From Ceratothoa steindachneri (taxonomy: Eukaryota > Arthropoda > Malacostraca > Isopoda > Cymothoidae), in contig OZ018321.1 in assembly GCA_963969495.1 (NCBI GenBank), forward strand, positions 127,640,437 through 127,704,436: a DNA stretch of 64,000 bases, read 5' to 3'. The position numbers and the translations under genes were made by a program. The notes below the pieces were generated by a model. That model was not told the origin of the DNA, ran no database searches, and saw only the letters and a program-made list of their open reading frames with translations. Shown piece after piece: positions 10,364 through 21,089 of this stretch (positions are counted from its first letter, which is position 1; each line of letters opens with the position of its first letter).

Positions 10364-12560
10364 AATGGACACATTAAAAATATTACATATTAACTCGGGA
10401 CGGTTGGACGAACAAAAAAAATAATATACGGTAACGTAATAAGACAATGTGACCCAGACGTAATATTTATCTATGAACATGGAATAAATGACACAGACAG
10501 GATCAAAATATTTCCCTAAGAAGTCTTAACCAAAAATCACACAGCGAATAACGTTTTGACGGATTTGCAATAGCTGTGAAAAGAGGTCTCGACTTCAGAT
10601 CAATAAGTCGATTCGATGAGTCATACCTCGCTTTGGAGGTCCGTACGGCAGTGGGGCCCCTGCTCCTGGCAACAGGGTACCAGCCCCCAAGGAGAGGGTA
10701 CTTGCCCCATCAGAATGCGAGCAGTGCTTCCTCAGACTACACGTTGACCAACCCAGCAGGTATGAATCTGAGATACTTATTGACCGGCAAATTATGACAA
10801 GAATTGGAAGAGATTTCCCTACATTCATTACACATAGATCAGCCACAAAACCAGACATAGTGTTCACTAGCAATGTGTTCCCCTACAACTACTTCATTGA
10901 GCCGGGCCTTCCTATCCACAGTGACCACCAGGATATCCTTATTAAAATCTCAACCTTCCCTATTCTGGTCCCCATCCCAGAACGGAACCACTACGCTCGC
11001 GCCACCTGAGATATTTATAAACAACTCGAAAATTACAACACTGATCCCTTAATTAATGCCACTTTAGAAGAGATTGACGAGGAGTTAGATAAAATTACTG
11101 AATATTTATTAAAAGCCGATAAGGAAACCATTCTCCGAGTTAAATATATAACTCTTCCTGCCCCTTCTTGGACCCCTAGAATGAAATCCCTTACGAGGGG
11201 ATACGAGGAACGGATCAATGAAGTAAAATTCACTGGCCCCAACATCACTACTCACAAACGAATACGACAGATACGCTACAAATTAATGACTCTTATTAGG
11301 GACTAACAGAATGTACTTTAGGACAATTTGATAGACGGACTGCATATATAAAATGACTCACGTGCATTCTGGCAGACAGTAAAAGACTAAGAGGCGGACA
11401 AACACAAAAGACCATAAAACGTACACGTGACGATACAGAAATTACGGACGTAAAAGAAATCGAAGAAGAATTCAGACTCTTCTGGGCATCTATATCTAAA
11501 ATATCCCCGAAAGAGAATGATAACTTTGATTTAGACTTCGAAGACAGAATAATAAATGATCTGAACGACCAAATACACAGAACCTATCCTCACCATTATG
11601 TATCGCAGGAAAGGGATATGGAGGGACTCGGAGGTAGAATCACTGCCGAAGAACTTTCGGAAACCTTAAAATCCTTTTGTCAACGAGCACCAAGACACAC
11701 AGGACTGAAAGTTGGTTACTTTCCTAACCACTGGAAGGTAGCAAAAATGATATTTATTCCCAAAGCCGGTAAGCCACCGGACAGTCCAGCTAACTTCAGA
11801 CCTATATATCTCTAAGAATTTGCAAGGAAAGTCTTGGAGAAAATATTGGCCAACAGGATGAATACGTTTTTCGAAGAAAATAATTCGCACAACAACCAAC
11901 AACATGGCTTCCAAAAGACGCGAGGAACGGACACGGCGCTAGCGGTGATCACCGAGAAGTGGGCAAAAGTAAAAGCAGAAAGATACCATGCAAATCTGGT
12001 ACTCCGCGACGTCAAAAAGGCATTTGACAAAGTATGGAGTTGAGGCCTGCAATACAAAATCTTAAAACTGCGCCTGAATCCCATACTTGAAAGGATTCTA
12101 TGCGATTACGTAATGGAGAGGAGAGCGTTTGTGAACATTAAAGGTTTCAATGGCCCAGATTTCGAACTCCAGGCGGGGGGGGCCACAAGGCAGGTGTATA
12201 AGTCCCTTACTTTAGAACATATACACCATCAACCTTTCCCAACCTCTGACTGAAGGATCGTTATACGTCCAATTTGTGGACGATATAACGATGATCTGCA
12301 CGACACTTTATCAGAATGTGAATTATATGGCACAAAGTACGGCGGTAGAAATCGAAAACATCAACTATTTCGAGAGAAGATGGAAGATATCTACCAATGC
12401 CCCAAGGTTTCGTGTAATTCCACTATTCAGACGAACCCTCGCAGACATTCGTGTGGGAAATTCGCGCATCCCATACCGCACGTAGGAAACGGTTCTGGGA
12501 CTCTGGATTACGACTCATGGATATGGGAGTCACGTAGCTAAAACTACAACGAATGCAGGG
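10364..12560 (+). pseudogene. LINE ORF2 pseudogene, endonuclease and RT (copy B)
   Basis: Begins ATGGACACATTAAAAATATT at 10364, matching the LKILxxN start of sister copies, then breaks frame. The endonuclease part MTRIGRDFPTFITHRSATKP at 10794 continues with HSDHQDILIKI near 10920, so the SDH motif is kept. RT blocks are GYFPNHWKVAKMIFIPKAGK (11700s), NNQQHGFQKTRGTDTALAVI (11890s), VLRDVKKAFDKVW (about 12000) and QFVDDITMI (about 12270), where the usual Ala of FADD is Val. The motif-B region near 12165 is scrambled. Numerous stops and frameshifts make it inactive. Confidence 0.8.
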
Positions 12561-13060
12561 TTACCTGGAGGTTTAACCTCCATCCTATTCGACCATCATA
12601 CCTTCGCGAAGTTATTTTTTTATGGCAACCTCTAAATACAGCTTCCTTGACTGGACATCTAGGACGACTCTCGTTTAGAGTTGCTCAGCATAAGTAACAT
12701 GGCATACCTGATTACGGGGGTGACAGAGGTGACAGAAATTGAGAGGCATACAATTGAGAATCTCGCCCGGCAATTTTTAAGGCTCGGGCGTGGTCAACCG
12801 CGTCCATTAGAGTGAGCGTTCGATTTTCTAGCAGCCGTGAATGGATTTGGTGAGAAACAAGTCCAGTTATAAAGGTGTCACAAACACAATCGTTCCTGTA
12901 GATATCCATAGAAACTGCAAAAATTGCACTCCGGGTTGAACTTTTGAAAGGAGCGCAAAAACTCATCAATAGATTCGGATAGAACTGTCTGTGAGTGGCC
13001 AGCTAATAGCTTTGAAACAATCAACATCCCCATCAAGTCGACTCATCGGCAATTTTAAAT
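12555..13060 (-). pseudogene. Gypsy-type gag fragment with zinc knuckle
   Basis: On the minus strand a frame reads IDEFLRSF, then after a shift CVCDTFITGLVSHQIHSRLL and LTLMDAVDHARALKIA, the typical C-terminal capsid pattern of Gypsy-type gag. Below about 12690 come remains of knuckles, including RCPVKEAV and RGCHKKN, with a frameshift near 12610. No protease, RT or LTR follows; LINE copy B ends where this begins and copy C starts on its other side. It is a truncated relic. Capsid assembly is the family role. Confidence 0.6.
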
Positions 13061-13411
13061 ATGTAAATACAGTAAAGCAACATTAAAGATGATATATAGA
13101 AAGAACCACAAAAACAGAATCAGAAGAAAGTGACACCGAATAGAGCTCAGATTCTTCTCGAAGAGGAACAGAATAGAATAACACGAAATATACAGAAAAG
13201 GAAGAAATCGAAGTCAAGAAGGAGCCTTATCCAACCCGACGGCAAAATCTTCCAGGCCGGCTCCCCAATCCACGAGTATAGGCGGTCAAGAAATCAAGAC
13301 AGACGAAAAGAAGAAGCAGACTAGAAGATGGAAACACCACTAAAACACATCGTTTAGGTAATTAAAAGAAGTAAAAGAACCGATATAAGATAAAGGACTA
13401 CCTCCAAACAC

Positions 13412-13680
13412 CATGGATATGCCTAAACTTAAAATCTTACAACTAAATACTAACGAATAGAGAGAGAAGAAGCAAATTTACGGAAACAATTTTTCGAAGA
13501 ATGGATCCTAATATCATTTGAACTCGGACTACGAAGTCAACTTCAACAACATAGAGGAAAAGATATGGCATTACGTCATAGCCGTAAACCCATAAAGGGA
13601 ATAGCACGACAAAGCCACAATCGCGATTAAGAAGAATCTACCTAGAATACAGAACTAATGGGAAATTATATGAAGTACAT
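13412..13680 (+). pseudogene. LINE ORF2 pseudogene, endonuclease start (copy C, part 1)
   Basis: ATG at 13412 starts MDMPKLKILQLNTN, then a stop. Further on VIAVNP and ATIAIKKN correspond to YVIAVNP and AVIAIRKD in copy D (21255-21315). The match stops at GAAGTACAT (13672-13680), where the inserted transposon begins. Several stops; not functional. Confidence 0.7.
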
Positions 13681-13682
13681 TA

Positions 13683-14940
13683 CAGGGTGTTTTTTTTTTA
13701 CATGTCCTCCATTTGATAATAATGAAACATTTAGAAGTTGTTGGTAATAGTTGTAAATTCTTGGTCCTAAAATAGCTAATTGATGAATTTTATCTCTTTG
13801 TAGAAGTTATGCCAGTTTTAGTGAAGCATTGATTTTTAACGACTATTAAAACTAATTTTATTTTAATTAATTTTATTTGCTTAAAATAAACAAAATCTAA
13901 GATTAATAATCAGTTTGCATAATTAACATAATAACTTAATTTATTTGAAGATTTTTATTTTCAAATGCTGACCATTCTTCTCATAACATTCATTTACTCC
14001 TGACGAAGTTGATCTCATCACTTTTTTCAAGTTCTTCAGCGATGTTATTTTTTAGTTGTTGGATACTTCTAGGATTATTACGCTAAACACAATTTTTTAA
14101 ATATCCCTATAAAAAAATCCAAAGGTGTTAGATCGGGGAATCTTGGAGGCCACTTAAATTAATTGTTTCAAGAAATGATTTTTCTTTGAAGTTTTCTTAA
14201 CAACTGCATTGTTTCCTTCGATGTATGTGATGTTGCACCATCTTGCTGGAATAACAGTTGTCATCTATTTCGAAGCCTTCGAAAGTTCGGTAAAAATATT
14301 CTTCAAGCATGTGTCGGTATCTTTCGCCATTCACAGTGACGGAATTTCCATTTTCATTCTCATAAAAATACGGCCCAATGATCTTCTGAGGTGTTATCGC
14401 ACACCACACAGTGCTTTTTGCAGGATGCAGCTATTTCTGGTGTGATCCGACCATATTCTGTTGTTCTGCTTATTATTGTATCCCCTGAGATGAAAGTGCG
14501 CTTCGTCACACATTATCACGGGCGATACATCAACCTCTCTAAATTTTCGTCTAAAATTCTTCTGCATACAATTTTATTTTCGCGAAATCGTTCTTCTAAT
14601 TTTTGCTCAACCTGAATCTTGAATGGCTTAAGTTTCAGTTTTTTTTTTTCACTGCATTGTATGTTGCACTATTTGACAATCTCACTTGTTCTGATCTTTT
14701 CAATACCCTGAATCGATCATTCCCAAAATCACTTTTTTTAACAAAACTTTTTACATTTTCCATTTCTAGCCCCTAAAATGACCGATTTAATAAAACTAGC
14801 ATAACTTCTAAAATAATAAATGAATCAATTAGTTATTCTAGGACAAAAGACTTTCAACTATTATCAACAACTTCTGAAAGTTTCATTGTGATAAAAAAGT
14901 TACTCTTGATTTTATTAAACTTCAAATGTAGGACATGTAA
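13683..14940 (-). mobile_element. Tc1/mariner-superfamily transposon inserted in LINE copy C
   Basis: The left end CAGGGTG follows TA at 13681-13682. Long imperfect terminal repeats (about 140-180 bp) share TTACATGTCCT, AGAAGTTGTTG, TAATAGTTG and AGAAGTTATGC in the same order when the right end is inverted. The right end stops at GGACATGTAA (14931-14940) and lacks the ~17 bp that would mirror CAGGGTG and its T-run. Flanks are continuous LINE sequence: joining 13680 to 14941 restores the copy D order, which fixes the boundaries to within a few bases. Confidence 0.85.
14090..14640 (-). pseudogene. Tc1/mariner transposase pseudogene with D, D and D40D residues
   Basis: On the minus strand the catalytic part reads VIMCDEAHFHL (first Asp, codon 14505-14507), then VWCAITPQKIIGPYFYENEN and TVNGERYRHMLEEYF. 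After a one-base shift it reads LFQQDGATSHTSKETM (second Asp, codon 14240-14242) and WPPRFPDLTPLDFF (third Asp, codon 14117-14119). Exactly 120 nt, 40 codons, separate the second and third Asp. At least two stops lie between them and frames change several times upstream. The N-terminal DNA-binding region is barely recognisable. It is defective. Confidence 0.8.
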
Positions 14941-17150
14941 GAAATGAAAATGAAATTAACCACTCATAATAGCTACGGATTGCCAATCACTTCACACACA
15001 ACAAACGGATACAGAACGAGAAACAGCAGGTAAAGATCTGGAAACTATACTCGCAAGAAAAATAATCTAGCGACTGGTACCTGATTACTTTAATTATGTA
15101 ACAGAGACCACATCCTCAAAACTGGACGTCTGCCATTTAATTATTATATGCAGCAGGAAGACATACCTTGCACAGACCACACAGCGACACTACTTACGAT
15201 AAACAACAATCGATATAGATCCCCGCGAAAATGAGAAAAGCATACCCCATAGCTGACTAGGAGAAATACAGAAGACTAGGCCAACATATACCCCAACAAC
15301 TACATGAAGCAACATTAAAAGAAGATGCAGAAATTGAGCATAAAATAAGGAGTTTGATGCTAGTGGTAGCTGAAGAAGCAACCCCCTAAACCTTCTCCAA
15401 GAGGGTTAAGACCTTTACCTGGACCCCAAAAATGGTTCAAAATAACAGAAAAATTAGAAAAATATCCAAACGGATAAAAAGACACGGCGCAACAAGGAAG
15501 ATACACTCAGAACTGAGAAGAAAAAAAACGAGCATAGACTACTGAAATAAGGGAAAACAAAGTGAGAATTGGAATGAAACAATCTAAAGGATTGATAATG
15601 ACGCACCAGCGAAGGAATTTGGGAGAAAACTCAACCAAATAAAAGTTAAAACAGGAACTAGAAAAATGACAATTAATAGACCAACAAGGAAACAATATAG
15701 AAGAAAAGGACTGGATTGAATGGATATTCAATGAACATTAGGAGAGAACTTTTGACATAAGCGCATAGGAAACTAATGAGTTTGACATCGATTTCGAGCA
15801 TCAAATTATAGACTCACTAAACCAGGAAATAGATAAAGTGTATTCCTACCAATTCGTCGAACAAATGAGAGACACCCACGGTGATATCGACGCAATGATT
15901 TTCAAAGAAAAAGTAAAAAAAATATTTAGCATTTTCAATAGAAAACACCGGGAAGATCTGAACTCACCAAGAGGAATTATAATGAAGTGCACGGCAAAAT
16001 TCTTCCTGGAATCACAAGCGTCTTAAATGCGAGCCTAAACACAGGGTACTTCCCAGATAAGATAAAGGTTGCTAAAATTATTTCTATTCTCCAAACCAAC
16101 CAGTGGAGAGCTACAGGCCAATCTCTTCATTTGATTTCATCAGGAAGGTATGTAAAAAATTATATACCATCGAGTGGGCACCTGGAGTCAAATGAAATCC
16201 TATACAAGTCCCAATTTGGCTTCAGAACCAGATGATACACTGAGATGGTTTTCATACTCATCACAGAAAATTGTTAAATTATAAGGGGTAAACGCCAGCG
16301 TTGATATTGTTTGTAGGGACGTATCGAAAATGTTTGAGTCCAACTCTATACCAAGTGTACAACTGTCATTCCACTACCTCTCAATGCAGAAAACTTCAAT
16401 ATTTAGTTCGCCGATGACTTCACACGAATTGTCATAAGCCTTTCCGGAAACGGCGAAATGCAGGCTAGATTGACGGCAGGCAAGATGAGGAGAATAAACG
16501 AATATGAAAGAAAATGAAAAATTAGTAAAAACACTAGAAAATTTAAGATTATACCAATGTTTAAAAGAAATATTGGAGATATTTACAGTGAATAGAAAGG
16601 TACAGGTGTACGAAGGAGACCAAATTGGTAATATTGACAAACACCAACACGGTATATACCAAGCACGTGAGAAAAGAATCAACCGAGGAAAAGGAGGACT
16701 GAGACTAGTCTACAGGGTCAGATCGCTCAACTGAAAGAACAAACGAAAATCTCAACAAATTATACAGTCAGCGATGGTGTACCAGGTAATACCAATGTAC
16801 ACCATCTCGAAATCAAACATTATAAAACTGCAAAGGATACAGAAAAAAGCGACTCTGGTTATCACCAGCGCAAGAAGAGGAAATAGACAGAGTTAACGTG
16901 ACACTAAAGAGAAGTTAAATTAAAATCGCTCAACAAACTAATAGAGGAAAGAGCGAATAAATTAATAGAAAAATCCAAGGTGAAATAGGAGAGGAAATCA
17001 CCTAACAGATAGCCTTAAGGAATGATAGGAGATCACACCCCCTATTCCCGACCTATACAACAAAGATTATTCAGGAAAAGCAAGAAATTTATTCATAAAA
17101 GACTTCCGCGAACAAGGAGATACCCAGAAGAGGACATCAATCTAACTTAG
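14941..17150 (+). pseudogene. LINE ORF2 pseudogene, endonuclease end and RT (copy C, part 2)
   Basis: Resumes with sequence matching LTNIIIAT of copy D at 14955. CTDHTATLLTI at about 15170 corresponds to the SDH region, with Thr in place of Ser. RT blocks include ITSVLNASLNTGYFPDKIKV (about 16010-16070), SQFGFR (about 16208), and FADDFTRIV at about 16410. Between 16330 and 16375 a deletion joins motif A (FDKVW region) almost directly to motif C, so motif B is gone. The C-terminal tail is in several frames to about 17150. Inactive. Confidence 0.75.
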
Positions 17151-17689
17151 CCTAATCCACGATTTAGTACTACGAAAATGAAAACAACCTAAAAGTTACC
17201 AAAAGTTATCCGTAAGTTTATTTTGCTAATTTTACTAATTATCTGAATTGAACACAAGATATCGACACACAAACAAGGAAAAAAGAGTGATGAGAGAGAA
17301 AGCTTAACAAACAGTAGAAAGAATTAACTTAACACAACGGTTTGTACGCCTATAAACCACAAAATTATAAGACAGACACATGCTATAATAATGATGCTCA
17401 GACACTAACTTGCTAACAGTAACTATTTTCAAAACTATATTACTCTATTAAACGGGAAGAGATTAGGATGGCCTCCATACTTGTAAACCTCCTACCTGCC
17501 TCCACTTCTCCTTACACTTTTTCTACTATCATTTAGCCTATATGGACTGAACACTCTATAAGGGAATAGTGAACACCATGGTTTGGATCCCACGTAAAGT
17601 TATACGTCCACCGACCGCCTTGGTCACCTGTGAACCCTACTCCTGTATTTCCAGCTTTCCCATCTCTACTCTTTACTCTTCTTCTTCCT

Positions 17690-18380
17690 AACTGTCCACT
17701 GCCTTCTCTACCCCATTGGGGGTAGCAGCGGGGAGTTTGGGGACGGGGGGGGGGGGCGATCGGCGAACTTTTCGCCTCCCCGTAAAATTCACGTTATTTA
17801 CATAATTATCAATTTTATTAAAATTGGAAATACACATATCGGACAAAGAAGTGGCACTACGTTCTATGGATTCACTGTTATTATTAACATTAAGACACTG
17901 TGCTCTATAGAATGGCATTAGTTCATCCGCAAGCTTTCCTAACTGGGACAGGGTTAGTTCCTTCTGGGTAGCAATTGTGGGCGCGATGTTGGCTGGCAGG
18001 GATTGGATAAACTTGTTCCTCACGAGCTCCTCCCCAACTCTTACCTGTAGATCAGTTCTCCTTAGTTCTTCCAAATTGGTTAAAGGTCGACCGGTGAGCG
18101 TGGACAAGGCAATGAGCTACTCGAAGAGCTCGGATTTAGTCCTATCGAAGAGCCAAATCACCTCATTCCTTAAGAGGCGGTAATTATGAGTAGATAGGAT
18201 TGAAGCCGGAGGATGGTCGAAGGTCTCGGGAGGTGGTGCAGCCAATACATAACAGAATTTAGTTTCCTCCTTACTCGATCTTGAAATGTGAAAAAAGGCT
18301 TCCACAATCTTAAACCAACCTGCAACTGTTGCCTCATTAAAGATGGGATGCTTGATGGTGATGGCTTTCAGGGTTTCCAT
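17690..18380 (-). pseudogene. Gypsy-type gag fragment (capsid)
   Basis: Two minus-strand frames make one gag. 18380-18117 has IKHPIFNEATVAGWFKIVEA, then TKFCYVLAAPPPE, LLRNEVIWLFDRTKSELFE and a stop. 18107 down continues LTGRPLTNLEELRR, VGEELVRNKFIQSLP and ATQKELTLSQLGKLADELMP. Both are standard patterns of arthropod Gypsy-type capsid. Upstream on the minus strand, around 18465, TGGTGACCCCTTCGG resembles the primer-binding site of such elements. No pol follows, because LINE copy C's 3' UTR lies downstream. The C-terminal 30 codons after the Arg/Pro run may be chance reading into the LINE. Confidence 0.7.
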
Positions 18381-18464
18381 CTCTCCTTATCCTGCCTGTT
18401 GATGGTCTAATGCATCCTTTTTCTTGACACCTTCATAGTGTGGCCGAAGGGGTCACCAGTTTAT

Positions 18465-18960
18465 GGGGAGGATAGTTACCTGTATCTCGTGGGAAAATAT
18501 CCTCGGTGTTATTGCGAGCCTTAAGGTTACTGTTCTACGGGTGAGAGGTTGCTTTGACTCCAAAGATTTCACGTAGATTCTGCTTCTAGCCTGTGTTCTA
18601 GAAGGTGCCTTGGTTACCTCGGGATTAAAAGAAAGGACTCGAAAGGAAAGCAACGGCCAGGATTATTCCAATTTTTTTCCACTGGCGTTATTTTTATCTT
18701 TTCCCGCATGGATTGCGTTCATTGTGCCGTCCTTTGCTCTCTTTGATCGTTGTGTTCTCCCAATGTCCCTTTCTCTTGTCTTAAAAGAAACCTGTTTCTT
18801 GTTTCATTGCTTAATTCCGTCAAATTTATCTTTCTATTGTACTGTATTGTTTCATGATCTACAATACTTGGTTCCCGTATCTTTCTTTCAGGCTTCAAAA
18901 AGTTTTTAAAAGGCAGAAATTAAATATGGCGAAAGCCATGTGGTGTTTTTTACTACTCGC
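18465..18960 (-). other. Possible LTR/leader of the gag relic
   Basis: Sequence on the far side of the putative primer-binding site (about 18448-18465) and before the (AT)n run. It would be the 5' LTR of the minus-strand gag relic, but no second LTR exists in the window to confirm it, and I see no clear TG start. Confidence 0.3.
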
Positions 18961-18980
18961 AGAACTTGTATTTGCTCTTT

Positions 18981-18983
<3 letters not shown>

Positions 18984-19058
<75 letters not shown>
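18984..19058. repeat. (AT)n microsatellite
   Basis: About 75 bp of uninterrupted AT dinucleotide. It directly abuts the first base of an LTR fragment at 19059. Ile/Tyr-repeat open frames here are artefacts of the repeat. Confidence 0.98.
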
Positions 19059-19061
<3 letters not shown>

Positions 19062-19595
19062 GAGGGGATAGATGATCCCCCTTTCCCTCATGAGTGAGCC
19101 GCTGGTCGCTAACCACAACATCCTGGCAATGTAGATGCCGTAGCCCAAACTCTTAACCCCCTCGCTCTCGCCCCTCTTCCCGATGAAAAGCTGAACGGTT
19201 AAAACAGCCAGAATTCCTCTAAGAGCGGGTATTCAATTTCACCTCAGAGGCGAAATTAGAGGAGCGTCGCCCTAAAGCTAGAAGGTCCCTCCGGGCTAGA
19301 GGTACGATGCCCTGAGAAAAACCGTTGAAGGAGGAACATTCATGCAGCCTGTCCACAAATCCCTCCCCCCCTCATACCCCTACCCCAGTGGGGTGGCGAA
19401 GTATAAAAACAAATATCTTTGGAAAAATTGGGTAGAATATGTGCGTCAGCAAGGCTAAGAAGTCCCTGGCAAGAGGCCAGGCTACCAAGAGAAGGGACTA
19501 AGAAGCCGCTCATCCGAGGCTAGTCCCTGGTGATCACACCGAACTTTAAGTTAACTTGATTAAGTTCAACTTACTCTCGTCAGAGAACCCTCCCG
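19059..19595 (+). mobile_element. Diverged LTR fragment related to LTR-A
   Basis: Starts TGTGAGGGGATAGATGATCC, comparable to the LTR-A start TGTAGGGGAATCGTCACT (its own strand). Shared blocks follow in order: CACCTCAGAGGCGAAATT (compare CTCACTT region), CCCCAGTGGGGTGGCGAAGTA against CCCCAGTGGGGTGACAAGGTA, CTAGTCCCTGGTGATCACACC, and GTTCAACTTACTCTCGTCAG, which is nearly identical. Similarity fades after about 19595, so the 3' half is missing. No internal region follows; LINE copy D begins downstream. Confidence 0.65.
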
Positions 19596-19762
19596 AAACC
19601 TTCTGTGGACCGCTTATAGGACTAGGCCTAAATAGGTAGGGTGACCAAGGAGAGCACGCAAGTCGGGAGGTAGGAGAGGTAGAATTAGGTCAGATAGAGG
19701 GCTCTCCCATCTGAGGAGCATGACGTTTACTTACAGATTTCGCCACTAGGAGTCCCGCAATA

Positions 19763-20991
19763 GTGGGGCAGACTAGAACCAGGATAGAGAGCCAAGATGT
19801 GAAAAGACTGCCTCTTCGTTGGAACCAGAAAGGTATCAACGAAACCAAATGTACTCCACAGCAAGTCGTGGAGACCATCTTCAAGGACCTTTCCATACCC
19901 TTGATAAAATGCATCGATGTCCCCACCGGATTCATCGCAATTTGTCCAAAAGGAAATGACGTGGAAAAGCTACGATTTCCGGGTGGATCGGTAAGCCTCG
20001 GAAAACTCCAACTGGAAGCGGAGACACCACCGCAGATTACCGCAAACCGGAGCTTCGTATGCCGGAAAGTAGAAGCATGGGTGGGATCTTACTCATGCAA
20101 AGAAATCAAAAGGAAAATAATGGAAAATCAGAAATGGATCAAGATACAGGAAAGTGTAATATTTAAAGACTATACTCATGTCTTTAAAGTTATATGCGAG
20201 ACAACTGAAATGACGGCCAAAGCCCAAGAAAAGGGATTTTGGCTTTTAGCGTGTGTATTCCTCCGCAGAATATACAAAGAGACACATTTGTCGACATTCA
20301 AATGTGCTTTAATTCCTATGCCATGGAAAAACATACTTCAGTTAACTGCCCGAAGAGAGGAACAGTTATATGCTCTGAGTGCGTCGAAGAGGGACACGAC
20401 TACCACAACTGCAGAAACACGAACAAAAAAATGTGTAAACTGTGGCGGTAGCTAGCCATCGTGCCATGGCTATGTCATGCCCAGATAGAAAAGACATTAT
20501 TAAGAAGAAGGAGAGAGACCTACAAACAAAGAAATATGCATAAATCACCACATCCTCTGCTAACGTAGCCAATGTTTGATAAGATCTATACTTGCCTGAT
20601 TTATGCACATGTCCAGAATGCACTTAATCCTGGAACATATGCGAAAACACTCAACTCCATGTTGAAGGCTAATGGACTAGAACCCATCGTCGTGCCACAA
20701 GAGATTAATTCAGAGGATATTCTCAAAGTAGATAACGCAGAGACTGAAAATCAAGGAGACGCTCAGGAAGAAAAAAGCGAAACGGAAACAGACACAGAAG
20801 ACACCAGCTCCGAATCGGAAGAAGAAGAGACTAGAAGAATAACAAGGAAAACCCAGAATAAAAGAAAATCCAAGACGGGAAAGAGCCCAGCTCCACAAAG
20901 TAGACAAAACTCACGATGCTCACCTCCAACAAATACGGGTCACCACTTGAAAGCTAAGGGCTCCCGTAATCCAGCAGGAAGACGGAAATAA
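19763..20991 (+). pseudogene. LINE ORF1 pseudogene (copy D)
   Basis: The first frame (to about 20240) carries PTGFIAICPKGNDVEKL, KVEAWVGSYSCKEIKRK and KDYTHVFKVI, matching copies A and G. It then shifts to CFNSYAMEKHTSVNC, where Ser replaces the second Cys of knuckle 1, CSECVEEGHDYHNC, and CVNCGGS before another shift and ...MAMSCP (20466-20483). A frameshift or stop lies near 20540. From 20572 the frame reads IYTCLIYAHVQNALNPGTYA, and then a Glu/Ser/Thr-rich and Lys-rich tail ending at 20991. Knuckle damage and breaks make it inactive. Confidence 0.78.
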
Positions 20992-21089
20992 GCTTTTACT
21001 TAGTCTCCAGAACAGAGACTCGATCAACGAACGGAAACGGTTAAAGGACTTTGGAAACGAAATATATTTTAGCACTTTATAAACTACAA

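Larger units (their letters stand above)
8700..12560 (+). mobile_element. Family-1 LINE, copy B (decayed)
   Basis: Carries ORF1 then ORF2 in the same order as copy A, with many frameshifts and stops. The 3' end is lost at about 12560, where a minus-strand gag relic begins. Its ORF1 knuckles and C-terminal module and its ORF2 endonuclease and RT blocks all match family 1. Confidence 0.8.
13080..17690 (+). mobile_element. Family-1 LINE, copy C, split by a Tc1/mariner element
   Basis: Truncated at the 5' side inside ORF1: the Glu/Ser-rich linker and Lys-rich tail resemble copy D at 20770-20890. ORF2 starts at about 13412. The element is interrupted at 13681-14940 by a DNA transposon and resumes in register with copy D. 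Its 3' UTR (about 17160-17690) shares ACGTAAAGTTATACGTCC and CCTTGGTC with copy D at about 24235-24270. Exact 3' end is unclear. Confidence 0.8.

Noticed and set aside
18895..19148. Open frames encoding long Ile-Tyr repeats (also at 25041, 26766-27173, 31285, 35050-35271)
   Set aside because: They are translations of (AT)n microsatellites and have no other coding signal.
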